Shown here in pieces: positions 24,917 through 32,957 of a stretch of DNA of 64,000 bases. The first letter of the stretch is position 1, and each line of letters begins with the position of its first letter. The translations under genes and the position numbers were made by a program. Location of the stretch: contig NZ_JASNJD010000022.1 of the NCBI RefSeq assembly GCF_030164425.1, positions 30,034-94,033 of the forward strand. Reading direction: 5' to 3'. The DNA comes from Pseudodonghicola flavimaris (GTDB taxonomy: Bacteria; Pseudomonadota; Alphaproteobacteria; Rhodobacterales; Rhodobacteraceae). The notes beneath the pieces were generated by a model. That model was not told the DNA's origin and ran no database searches. It saw only the letters and a list, made by a program, of their open reading frames with translations.

Positions 24917-25663
24917 ATGACGGAAACACTCGTGGGTAAATGCGCCTGGATCACCGGCGGCGGCTCCGGCATCGGCAAGGCGGCGGCGCTGGAACTTGCC
25001 GCGGCCGGGGCGGAGGTGGTGGTCTCCGGTCGCCGGGCCGCACCGTTGCAGGCCGTGGTCGATGAGATCACCGCCGCCGGCGGCCGGGCGCGGGCGGTGC
25101 CGGTAGATGTCACCAACGTCGATGCGGTAACCGCCGCGGCGGAGCAGATCGGCTCGGTCGACATCCTGCTGGCCAATGCCGGGCTGAACGTGCCCCGGCG
25201 CGGGCTGTTCGATCTGAGCGCCGAGGACTGGCAGAGGGTCGTCGATGTGAACCTCAACGGGGTCTATTATCCGGCGCATGCGGTGCTGCCGGGGATGCGG
25301 GCGCGCGGCGGCGGTCAGCTGATCCTGATCTCCAGCTGGGCAGGCCGGTATGCCGGACGGCTGACCGGCCCCGCCTACAGCGCCACCAAACGGGCGGTGA
25401 TCGCGCTGAACGAGATGATCAACGACGAAGGCGGCGGCTATGGCATCCGCTCGACCGTGATCATGCCGGGGGAGGTGGCCACCGATATTCTCGACCAGCG
25501 GCCGAACCCGCCCTCGGCCGAGGTGCGGGCGCGGATGCTGCAGGTGGCGGATCTGGCAGCCACCGTGCGCTTCGTCGCCCAGATGCCGCCGCATGCCTGC
25601 GTCAACGAGATCCTGATTTCGCCGACCTGGAACCGGTTCTATCAGGGATTTGACGAAGTTTAA
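24917..25663 (+). CDS. Short-chain dehydrogenase/reductase
   Basis: NAD(P)-dependent oxidoreductase of 248 residues. Cofactor motif TGGGSGIGKA is at about residue 13, NAG at about 86 (LLANAGLN), and the catalytic Ser is in ISSWAG with Tyr and Lys in YSATKRA. All catalytic residues are intact. It ends the operon that begins at 21657 and probably oxidises the 3-hydroxyacyl-CoA made by the hydratase. AGGAG precedes the ATG at 24917, 10 bp after the ligase stop. No clear terminator follows. Confidence 0.92.
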   Translation: MTETLVGKCAWITGGGSGIGKAAALELAAAGAEVVVSGRRAAPLQAVVDEITAAGGRARAVPVDVTNVDAVTAAAEQIGSVDILLANAGLNVPRRGLFDLSAEDWQRVVDVNLNGVYYPAHAVLPGMRARGGGQLILISSWAGRYAGRLTGPAYSATKRAVIALNEMINDEGGGYGIRSTVIMPGEVATDILDQRPNPPSAEVRARMLQVADLAATVRFVAQMPPHACVNEILISPTWNRFYQGFDEV

Positions 25664-25737
25664 GGCGCCCGGGGCGGTCGCTGCGGGGCGGAAAGGCGGC
25701 TGGGTTGTGTCCCGGGGTTGATCAAATTAGAAGGCCC

Positions 25738-25747
25738 TGTTCAATAT
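25738..25747. promoter_or_regulatory. IclR-cluster half-site in promoter of IclR gene 1
   Basis: TGTTCAATAT here also occurs, on the opposite strand, inside the operator candidate at 40428-40452. It lies 26 bp upstream of the IclR start at 25773. An 8-bp palindrome TTGATCAA is at 25718-25725. A single half-site is weak evidence. Confidence 0.35.
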
Positions 25748-25772
25748 TGGTTGGACCTTGCGGAGCCTGACG

Positions 25773-26630
25773 ATGACCAGCCCCGATACCGCCCCCCTGG
25801 CGGATGACCCCGCTGCCGATGAATTCGCGCAGAAGAAACCCGGCCCGGAATATTCGGTGCCGCCGGTCGAACGGGCGTTTCGCCTGCTGCGCCATATCGC
25901 GGCGGGCAACCGCTGCCGCAACTCCAGCCGTGCGGCGAAGGAACTGGGGATCAACCGGACCACGCTGATCCGGCTGCTGGCGACGCTGGAGGCCGAGCGG
26001 ATGATCGAACAGCTGCCCGAGGATGGCGGCTATCGTCTGGGCACCGGGCTGATCGCACTGGCCACCCAGGCGCTGAACGATCGCGGCATCATCCCCACCG
26101 CGCGCCCGGTGCTGAAGGCGCTGGCGCAGAAGCTGGGGCTGTCGACCCATCTGGGGGTGCGGGAGGGGCGCGAGATCGTCTATCTGGCGCGGGAAACCCC
26201 GGTGTCGCATCTGGCCAGCTCGGTGCGCGAAGGCTCGCGCCTGCCGGCCCATGCAACCACCATCGGTCGCATCCTGCTGGCGGAGCTGTCGCCGGCGGAG
26301 CTGCGAGAGCTCTATCGCGGCCATGCGCTGGAGGCCTATACCGACAAGACGCGGACCTCGCTCGACGAGCTGGAAAGCCAGCTGGCCACGGATCGCGCCC
26401 AGGGCATGACCTGGAGCGTGGCGAACTTCGAACATGACATCGGGTCGGCGGCGGTGGCGGTCTACGATCACAAGGGCCAGGCGGTGGCGGCGATCAATGT
26501 TACTGGCCACGCCAGCGTCTTTGCCGAAGACAGCGCCATCGTCGAGGATATCAAATCCGATCTGCGCGCCGCCGCGCAGGAGATTTCCGAGGCTCTGGGC
26601 TATCGCGGCTGGCGCGCCGATCAGATGTGA
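25773..26630 (+). CDS. IclR-family regulator 1
   Basis: Transcription factor of 285 residues with an N-terminal winged helix (VERAFRLLRHIAAGNRC, AAKELGINRTTLIRLLATLE at about residues 30-75) and a C-terminal effector-binding domain that starts near residue 110 (LSTHLGVREGREIVYLAR, LPAHATTIGRILLAELS). ATG at 25773 has CGGAG at a good distance; an upstream TTG at 25758 is less likely. Its stop is only 13 bp from the end of the minus-strand catabolic cluster, so it may control that cluster, the upstream acyl-CoA operon, or neither. The effector is probably a small aromatic or organic acid, as is usual for IclR proteins. Confidence 0.92.
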   Translation: MTSPDTAPLADDPAADEFAQKKPGPEYSVPPVERAFRLLRHIAAGNRCRNSSRAAKELGINRTTLIRLLATLEAERMIEQLPEDGGYRLGTGLIALATQALNDRGIIPTARPVLKALAQKLGLSTHLGVREGREIVYLARETPVSHLASSVREGSRLPAHATTIGRILLAELSPAELRELYRGHALEAYTDKTRTSLDELESQLATDRAQGMTWSVANFEHDIGSAAVAVYDHKGQAVAAINVTGHASVFAEDSAIVEDIKSDLRAAAQEISEALGYRGWRADQM

Positions 26631-26643
26631 CCGGCGGCCGGGA

Positions 26644-27243
26644 TCACAGGTAGGTGTATCCGAAGGACATACCGAAATCTCCGGTCTCCAGCGCCGCATT
26701 GCCGCGCCGGGCGTCGCGCAGCCACAGGCGGCCGTGCACCTGGGTATCGGTCAGGTCGGTGCCCTCGGGCAGCCTTGCGCCCTGACACCAGAGCCCGCCC
26801 AGCCACTCGCCGCCGCGGAAGCTGACCGCGCCACGGGCGCTCACCCCCTGCAGCGAGACATTGCCATAGCTGATCAGCCCGGAGAAGTCGGCGCCGGCGG
26901 CGAAGTCCGCGGCGTCGAACCGGCCGATCCCGCGTAGCTCCGCCCCGGAGAAGCCGGCAGCAGCCTTGAACCGGGCCTGTTCGAAGCGGGCGTCGTTCAT
27001 GAAGCACGCGCCATCGAATTGCGCCGGTCCGGCGAAGGTGACATCGCGAAACCAGCTGATGCCCTCGAACCGGGCGCCACGGGCATCGATGCCGCCGGCA
27101 AAGGTGGCGCCGGAGAAATCGACGCCGGTCAGAGCCAGATCGCGCAGGTCGAGCAGCCTGTCGCAGGTGATGCCGCGCAGATCGACGTAGTCGCCGTGCT
27201 GCCACGGCACCGCCAGGCGGTCGCGGATCTCCTCCGGGCGCAT
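26644..27243 (-). CDS. Pentapeptide-repeat protein
   Basis: Protein of 199 residues, most of which (about 20-175) is made of degenerate five-residue repeats with Phe or Leu at the centre (VDFSGATFAGGIDARGARF, AELRGIGRFDAADFA, GADFSG). This should fold as a right-handed quadrilateral beta helix. No catalytic motif is evident. It is the last gene of the large minus-strand cluster and overlaps the flavodoxin gene by ATGA, so it is co-translated with the electron-transfer proteins. A scaffold or assembly role in the oxygenase system is possible, but nothing in the sequence proves it. No signal peptide, so it is probably cytoplasmic. Confidence 0.85.
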   Translation of the reverse strand: MRPEEIRDRLAVPWQHGDYVDLRGITCDRLLDLRDLALTGVDFSGATFAGGIDARGARFEGISWFRDVTFAGPAQFDGACFMNDARFEQARFKAAAGFSGAELRGIGRFDAADFAAGADFSGLISYGNVSLQGVSARGAVSFRGGEWLGGLWCQGARLPEGTDLTDTQVHGRLWLRDARRGNAALETGDFGMSFGYTYL

Positions 27244-27710
27244 CAGGCGTCCTCGCCGATCAGCTCCGCCGCCTCGGCGACCACGGCCTCGGCCCAGGGG
27301 AAGGCAAGATCCTCGGCCATGTCGGGGCCGGAGGCATCATGCGCGATCCGCTCGCCCACCTGGGTGGCGCCTTGGGCCTGCAGCAGCTCGGCCAGCGTCT
27401 TGGGACCGAAGTTGAAGGTCTCGTCGTACTCGCTGTCGCCGAGACCGAAGATGGCGAACTTGATGGCGGAAAGATCGGGTTTCTCCGCCTCCACCGCCTC
27501 GGCGAAGGGCTGGGCCGAGGCCGGCAGCTCGCCGTCGCCATAGGTCGAGCAGACCAGCAGATAGAAACGCGACGGATCGAAATCGCCGGCGCCCATGTCG
27601 GAGAGGTTCAGGCAGTCGACCTCGTGGTCGCCTTCCAGTTCGGCCTGGATGTCTTCGGCCAGCATCTCGGCGTTGCCGGTTTCGGTGCCGTAGAGAATGG
27701 TGATCTTCAT
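27243..27710 (-). CDS. Flavodoxin
   Basis: FMN electron carrier of 155 residues. The phosphate loop is YGTETGNAEM (about residue 7), and the isoalloxazine loops are CSTYGDGELP (about 55) and FGLGDSEYDETFN (about 92). It looks more like the FMN domain of diflavin reductases or MioC than a photosynthetic flavodoxin. It overlaps both neighbours and lies next to an adrenodoxin-reductase-type flavoenzyme, so electrons should flow NAD(P)H to reductase to flavodoxin to an oxygenase, most simply the Rieske oxygenase encoded at 36254. That would be an unusual donor for a Rieske oxygenase. Confidence 0.92.
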   Translation of the reverse strand: MKITILYGTETGNAEMLAEDIQAELEGDHEVDCLNLSDMGAGDFDPSRFYLLVCSTYGDGELPASAQPFAEAVEAEKPDLSAIKFAIFGLGDSEYDETFNFGPKTLAELLQAQGATQVGERIAHDASGPDMAEDLAFPWAEAVVAEAAELIGEDA

Positions 27711-28942
27711 TTCGTCTTCTCCTCTTCGCGGGCGAGGCGCAGCATTTCCTCGCGGCTGGCGATCTTGGCGCGGCACCGGTCGTCGGGGGCCGTCGCGATT
27801 TCATGTGCGTCAATACGCGTCCAGCCGCTGTAGTCCACCCGGGCATCCAGATCGGACAGGATGACGCGGCCGGGTTTGTCCGGATCCGGCGTCAGCTCTG
27901 CCAGGATACGGGTGGCAAGCGCCTGGGCATCGGCGCGGTTTTCCGGAATCGTCCCACGCGGGCCCCGGCGAAACCAGCCGGTGGCATAGAGGCCCGGGGC
28001 CAGCACGCCGGCCTCGGCATCCTGCGCCCCTGCCAGCAGCGTATCGCGCGGCAGCACACCGTCGGCGCAAAAGCCGATGGCGGTCAGGACCGAGGTGCAG
28101 GGCAGGGTTTCCTCACCCGCCGTCGTCTGGAACCGCATGGCGGTGACCCGTTCGTCGCCCTCGACCGCCAGCGGCGTCAGGCCGAAGCGGAAGGTGACGC
28201 GGCGCGGGCCTGTGGCATGGCCGTGCAGCGCCAGAACCGCCTCGATTTTCTTGGCCTCGGCGGCATCCTCGCTGGAGCCTGCCCCTTCGACGTGGATGGT
28301 CACGCCGGAGAGCTTCGACAGTTCCTTGATCATTACGGTGTCGAATTTCGCCTGCGCGGCGGGGGAACGGCCGGTGATGGTGATCTCCTCGACGCCGTTC
28401 TGGCGCAGCCAGCCGGTGGCGACGGGGCCGAGGTCGGACCCCTCCAGCTCTTCCGGTTGCTTGGCGAGCAGCCGCAGAAGATCGATCGCCACATTGCCGT
28501 TGCCGACGATCAGCGGGCGTGGACCCAGATCGGGCAGCGGCGTCGCGTCGGGGTGGTCATAGAGCGCGCGGGTGATCGCTCCGGCGCCATGGATGCCGGG
28601 CAGGTCGCCGCCGGGAATTTCCAGCGCCCGATCCTGCATCAGCCCGGCGGCCAGAACCACCGCGTCATAGGCGGTTTGCAGCGCCTCCAGCGTCACCTCC
28701 TGGCCAAGGGTGATATTGCCGTGGAACTGGGCGCCCTGACGTTCGAAGATGCGGGCGAACTGCCGCGCCACGCCCTTGGTGCCCTGATGGTCGGCGGCCA
28801 CGCCATAGCGCACCAGCCCATAGGGCACCGGCAGCCGGTCGATCAGGTCGACTTCCAGCTCGGGCGCGGCCTTCAGCAACGATTGCGCCAGAAAGCAGCC
28901 TGAGGGGCCGGCGCCGACGATGGCGATTTTACCTGCGGTCAT
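27707..28942 (-). CDS. Ferredoxin/adrenodoxin-type NADP reductase (FprA-like)
   Basis: FAD- and NADP-binding reductase of 411 residues in the adrenodoxin-reductase family. FAD site: IVGAGPSGCFLAQSLL at the N-terminus, followed by DRLPVPYGLVRYGVAADHQG, a hallmark of the family. NADP site: VGNGNVAIDLLRLL at about residue 153. GWFRRGPRGTIPENRADA near residue 330 is also conserved. It passes single electrons to a ferredoxin or flavodoxin; the adjacent flavodoxin gene, overlapped by ATGA, identifies the probable partner. It also overlaps the aldehyde dehydrogenase gene by ATGA, so it belongs to the catabolic operon. Confidence 0.93.
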   Translation of the reverse strand: MTAGKIAIVGAGPSGCFLAQSLLKAAPELEVDLIDRLPVPYGLVRYGVAADHQGTKGVARQFARIFERQGAQFHGNITLGQEVTLEALQTAYDAVVLAAGLMQDRALEIPGGDLPGIHGAGAITRALYDHPDATPLPDLGPRPLIVGNGNVAIDLLRLLAKQPEELEGSDLGPVATGWLRQNGVEEITITGRSPAAQAKFDTVMIKELSKLSGVTIHVEGAGSSEDAAEAKKIEAVLALHGHATGPRRVTFRFGLTPLAVEGDERVTAMRFQTTAGEETLPCTSVLTAIGFCADGVLPRDTLLAGAQDAEAGVLAPGLYATGWFRRGPRGTIPENRADAQALATRILAELTPDPDKPGRVILSDLDARVDYSGWTRIDAHEIATAPDDRCRAKIASREEMLRLAREEEKTK

Positions 28943-30444
28943 AGTCCCTCCACGGTCGCTGCGGCCCAGGGGTGCATCTGGCCGGTGAGATCGGTGTAAA
29001 AACTCTTCTGTGCCATATAGGCGCGCAGCCCCTGACGGCCCTTTTCCCGACCGACGCCGCTGTCGTCCTCGCCGCCGAAGGGCGTGGAGATCGAGAACTG
29101 CTTATAGGTGTTGTGCCAGATGGTGCCGGAGCGGATGGCGCGACCGACCCGCCAGGCCTTCGGGAAGTCCCGGGTCCAGAGACCGCAGGCAAGGCCATAG
29201 TCGTTATCGTTCGACTGGGCGATCACATCTGCCTCGTCCTCAAAGGGCATCACCACCAGAACTGGGCCGAACACCTCTTCGCGACAGATGCGGTCGGTGT
29301 TCGTCACGCCGGCCAGGATGGTGGGCAGGTAATAGCTGCCCTTGGCATAAAGGTCGCCCTCCGGGATGGCGCCGCCACAGAGCAGTTCGGCGCCGTCGGC
29401 AATCGCGCGGGCAACGTGATCGGCAACCTCGGCACGGTGGTCCATGTGGATCAGTGGCGCGACCTGGGTGTCGGCATCGAAGGGATGGCCGACCTTCAGC
29501 CGCTTGGTCGCCTCGACCAGACGCGGCACGAAGCTGTCATAGATGCTTTTCTGCACGAACAACCGCGATCCGGCGATGCAGCTTTGCCCTGAGGAGGAGA
29601 AAATGCCGAACAGGATGCCGGCCAGCGCCTGATCCTGATCCGCGTCCTCGAAGACGATGGTGGGGGATTTGCCGCCCAGCTCCAGGCTGACCGGCATCAG
29701 CTTGTCGGCGGCCTGACGTGCCAGCGCGCGGCCTGTGGTGGTGCCGCCGGTAAAGCTGACGCGGGCGATGTCGGGATGTTCCACCAGCAGGTTGCCGATC
29801 TCGCGCCCCGATCCCGGCAGCACCGAGAACAGGCCCTTGGGCAGGCCCGCCGCATCGACGATGCGGGCCAGCTCCAGCGCGGTGAGCGGCGACCAGGAGG
29901 CGGGTTTCAGGATCACCGCATTGCCGGCGGCGAGCGCCGGGGCCACCTTTTGCGCGTCCGACGCGATCGGAGAGTTCCAGGGCGTGATCGCTGCGACGAT
30001 GCCCAGCGGCTCGTGCACCGACATGGTCAGCGCGGTGCCGCGCTGCACCGTCAGATCCTCGTCCATCGTTTCCACCACCGCGCCGAAATAGCGGAAGGTG
30101 CCGGCGGCGGAGGCGGCGAGCGCGGCGGTCTCCCGCAGGGTCTTGCCGGTGTCGCGGGTCTGGATTTGCGAGATGCGGTCGATATTCGCCTCGATCCCGT
30201 CGGCGATGGCATAGAGGTAGCGCGCGCGTTCATGCGGCTTCAGCCCCAGCCAGGCCGGATCGGCCTGCGCCGCCTTGGCCCTGGCGATGGCCTCTTCCCC
30301 ATCGGCGCGCGAGGCGCCCTTCAGCACCCGGTTGACGCTGCCGTCGGCCGGAAAGACCGAGGTGATCTCGGCCCCGGTGCCCTCGCGCCAGTCGCCGGCC
30401 AGATAGAGGCGCCCGTCCGGCATCCCGTCGAAAGTCGTATCCAT
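28939..30444 (-). CDS. Aldehyde dehydrogenase
   Basis: NAD(P)-dependent enzyme of 501 residues that oxidises an aldehyde to an acid. It has PWNSPIASDAQKVAPALAAG (cofactor region), FTGGTTTGRALA, the general-base Glu in LELGGKSP (about 262) and the nucleophile Cys in SSGQSCIAGSR (about 296). HNTYKQFSISTPFGGEDDSG near the C-terminus fits the broad ALDH class that includes betaine-aldehyde and hydroxymuconic-semialdehyde enzymes. It sits directly after the aspartate-dehydrogenase-like and ThDP-enzyme genes, so it may oxidise the aldehyde made by keto-acid decarboxylation, or a ring-cleavage semialdehyde. Confidence 0.93.
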   Translation of the reverse strand: MDTTFDGMPDGRLYLAGDWREGTGAEITSVFPADGSVNRVLKGASRADGEEAIARAKAAQADPAWLGLKPHERARYLYAIADGIEANIDRISQIQTRDTGKTLRETAALAASAAGTFRYFGAVVETMDEDLTVQRGTALTMSVHEPLGIVAAITPWNSPIASDAQKVAPALAAGNAVILKPASWSPLTALELARIVDAAGLPKGLFSVLPGSGREIGNLLVEHPDIARVSFTGGTTTGRALARQAADKLMPVSLELGGKSPTIVFEDADQDQALAGILFGIFSSSGQSCIAGSRLFVQKSIYDSFVPRLVEATKRLKVGHPFDADTQVAPLIHMDHRAEVADHVARAIADGAELLCGGAIPEGDLYAKGSYYLPTILAGVTNTDRICREEVFGPVLVVMPFEDEADVIAQSNDNDYGLACGLWTRDFPKAWRVGRAIRSGTIWHNTYKQFSISTPFGGEDDSGVGREKGRQGLRAYMAQKSFYTDLTGQMHPWAAATVEGL

Positions 30445-31256
30445 CAGATTGCCACCACTGCCAGCCGGTTCCGGATCTCCCGCAGGACGGAATAGATCGT
30501 CGACACGCTGGTCTTCGCGTTGCCCTTGGAGGGCAGGTTTTCGATTTTCATGCTGTAGTTCGCCACGTTCGAGCGCACCTCATAGGCATGGATATTACCG
30601 GGCGCGGCCGGATCGGCGATCAGCTCCACCCGCGTGGCATCGAGGCCGGCGCCGGCCAGCGCCAGCGTTGCCGCCACATTGGCGTTCTTGGGAAACTGCG
30701 AGGCCGCCTCGCGCGCCGTGCCTTCGAAGAAGACCAGCGCGTGATTGAGCGTTTCCAGATCCGTCACCTCTTCCGCCGGGGTGCCGGCCCAGGCCTTGGG
30801 CGGCTTGATGCCGCGATAGGTGACCTCGACAGGCCCCGAGGCGGAGAGCGAGGCGAGAAGGTCGATCCCGCCCACCGCGCCCGCCGGCAGCACGATCCGC
30901 GCACCGCCAGCCTGGGCCGCCGCCTTCAGCTCCGTCGCCAGCGCATCGTCCGACATCGCGCCGATGGAGACGACCACGGTGTCGATGCCGGCGCGCAGCA
31001 CGGCGGGCACATGGGCGGTGACGCCCGCGTGGCCGGCGCATTCCACCACCAGATCGGGGGCGCCGGCGATCAGTGCCTCAGCCGTTTCCACCGCTGCTAT
31101 GGGCAGGGCGAAGCCGCCGGCCGCCTCGGCTGCGGCTGTCGCCTTGCCGGGGCGCACCAGCAGCGTCACGCGGGTGACGGCGGGGGCGCCCGGCTGGCTC
31201 AGCAGCTCCAGTAGGGTCTGGGCGATGTTGCCGTATCCGATCACACCGAGATGCAT
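30444..31256 (-). CDS. Aspartate dehydrogenase family protein
   Basis: NAD(P)-dependent amino-acid dehydrogenase of 270 residues. The Rossmann motif is at the N-terminus (LGVIGYGNIAQTLLELL), with VVECAGHAGV near residue 70, LPAGAVGGIDLL near 122, and the family segment FPKNANVAATLALAG near 193. Characterised members interconvert L-aspartate and oxaloacetate/iminoaspartate; some feed NAD synthesis. Placement among catabolic genes argues for a catabolic amine-removing step here, not NAD synthesis (inference). It abuts the aldehyde dehydrogenase gene (1-bp overlap) and lies 6 bp after the ThDP-enzyme gene. The actual substrate may differ from aspartate. Confidence 0.9.
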   Translation of the reverse strand: MHLGVIGYGNIAQTLLELLSQPGAPAVTRVTLLVRPGKATAAAEAAGGFALPIAAVETAEALIAGAPDLVVECAGHAGVTAHVPAVLRAGIDTVVVSIGAMSDDALATELKAAAQAGGARIVLPAGAVGGIDLLASLSASGPVEVTYRGIKPPKAWAGTPAEEVTDLETLNHALVFFEGTAREAASQFPKNANVAATLALAGAGLDATRVELIADPAAPGNIHAYEVRSNVANYSMKIENLPSKGNAKTSVSTIYSVLREIRNRLAVVAI

Positions 31257-31262
31257 TGCGGT

Positions 31263-32936
31263 TTACTCCGTCTTGCCGGCGGCGCCAGCGGGCGGACCGG
31301 CAAAGCTCTGGGCGAAGGGACCGATGGCGCACATGTCGACCTCGATCAGGCGCGGACCGTCGGCGGCGATGGCGGTTTCCAGCACGGCCTCGAACTCGGT
31401 CACGTCACCGACCCGCACATGCGGCATGTTGATCGAGCCGCAGAAGGCCTCGAAATCCGGGACATGCAGCTGCGAATAGTGCCGGCGGCTGTCGTATTGC
31501 GCGTCCTGGATGTTCTGGATCACCCCATAGGCCTGATCGTTCATCAGCACATAGACCAGCGGCGCGCGTTCCTCGACGGCGGTGATCATCTCGGCCAGGC
31601 CCAGCATGGTGCCGCCGTCGCCGATCAGGGTGATCGCCTTGCGCCCCTCGCAGGCCAGCGCCGCGCCCACGCCCATCGCCACGCCCTGACCGATGCCACC
31701 GCCAAGCGCGTGAACGCCCTGGGTCGGCTCGGACAGCCGGACATAGCGGTTGCCGAAGGTCGAGTTCGAGATGGTCACATCGCGGACCCAGACGTGATTG
31801 CCTTCGCCCACCTTGGCGCTGATCGCATCGGCGATGACGCGATAGGCGCCAAGCTGATCGCGCAGCCGGCCCTCGGCGGTGGCGCGGGCCTTGGCAATAT
31901 CGAAGGTCAGCTGCGGATCGGTGTCCAGCTTCTCGGGCAGACGGTCGAGCAGCCGGCGCAGCGTGTCGGCGGCATCGCCATGGGCGAAGACGTCGATCGG
32001 ATAGTTGCGCCCGCCCTGGCCGGCGTCGGCGTCGATCTGCAGCAGCGGCCGGGGCAACGGCATCTGGTTGTTGCGCGTCTCGTTGCCGCGCAGGCGGGAG
32101 CCGACGACCAGCATCAGATCGCAGGTCTGATAGAGGTCGGATGCATCCGGCCCCATGTTGAAGGCGCCGAGCGTGGCGGCCTCTTCCTCCGAGACCACGC
32201 CGCGGCCGTTGGTCGAGCTGACGACGCCGACGCCGCGGCGCATCAGTTCGGTCGCCTCGGCCACCGCGTTGCGGGCGCCGCCGCCCAGCCAGATCAGCGG
32301 GCGTTTGGCGGATTTCAGATGTTCGGCGATTTCGTCGATGACGCTGTCGGGCGCGATCGGGCGCTGGATCACCGGGGCGTGGATACGCGCGGTGCTGGTC
32401 ACCGGGCTGCGCTGCACGTCGACCGGCACCTCAAGGCTCACCGGGCCGGAGGGGGCGGAGAGGGCAGCGGAGACCGCCGCACTCAGGGTGCCGAGGGCGC
32501 CATTGGCGTCCCAGATGCGGAAGACGGATTTCGACACGCCGCGCAGCATCTCGGCCTGTTTCGGCACGTCGTGGATCGGCGCGCGGTCGCGGTCGGCATA
32601 GTTGGTGTCGACCTGGCTGGTCAGATGCAGCACCCGGCTGCCGGCGGTCAGCGCCTCGGCCTGGGCACCGGCGGCGTTGCCGGCGGCGGTGCCGGTCGAG
32701 GTCAGGCAGACCCCCAGCCCACCGGAGGCGCGGGCGAAGGCATCGGCCATGTTCATCGCCCCGGCCTCGCCCCGGGCGGGCACGAAGCGGATCCGGCCCT
32801 GACGCGCCACCGCGTCGAGGATCGGCATGTTGTGGATGGAGATCACGCCGAAGATCGTCGTGACACCGACATCGGCCAGGGCCTCGGCGATGAAATCGCC
32901 GACGGTGGCGACTTGCTGGATATTCTCGTGTTTCAT
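31263..32936 (-). CDS. Thiamine-diphosphate enzyme (acetolactate-synthase/decarboxylase-like)
   Basis: ThDP-dependent enzyme of 557 residues. The cofactor-activating Glu is in ARGEAGAMNMADAFA (about residue 57). The central domain is at about 190-330 (LIWLGGGARNAVAEATELM). The ThDP/Mg motif begins LIGDGGTMLGLAEM near residue 445 and runs to MNDQAYGV. It is like acetolactate synthase large subunits, but no small subunit lies nearby and the catabolic context favours a keto-acid decarboxylase or carboligase. The ATG at 32936 is preceded by AGGGA; a GTG at 32942 is less likely. The product aldehyde could pass to the dehydrogenase encoded at 28939. Confidence 0.92.
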   Translation of the reverse strand: MKHENIQQVATVGDFIAEALADVGVTTIFGVISIHNMPILDAVARQGRIRFVPARGEAGAMNMADAFARASGGLGVCLTSTGTAAGNAAGAQAEALTAGSRVLHLTSQVDTNYADRDRAPIHDVPKQAEMLRGVSKSVFRIWDANGALGTLSAAVSAALSAPSGPVSLEVPVDVQRSPVTSTARIHAPVIQRPIAPDSVIDEIAEHLKSAKRPLIWLGGGARNAVAEATELMRRGVGVVSSTNGRGVVSEEEAATLGAFNMGPDASDLYQTCDLMLVVGSRLRGNETRNNQMPLPRPLLQIDADAGQGGRNYPIDVFAHGDAADTLRRLLDRLPEKLDTDPQLTFDIAKARATAEGRLRDQLGAYRVIADAISAKVGEGNHVWVRDVTISNSTFGNRYVRLSEPTQGVHALGGGIGQGVAMGVGAALACEGRKAITLIGDGGTMLGLAEMITAVEERAPLVYVLMNDQAYGVIQNIQDAQYDSRRHYSQLHVPDFEAFCGSINMPHVRVGDVTEFEAVLETAIAADGPRLIEVDMCAIGPFAQSFAGPPAGAAGKTE

Positions 32937-32957
32937 GCCCACGTCCCTATGTGTCCC

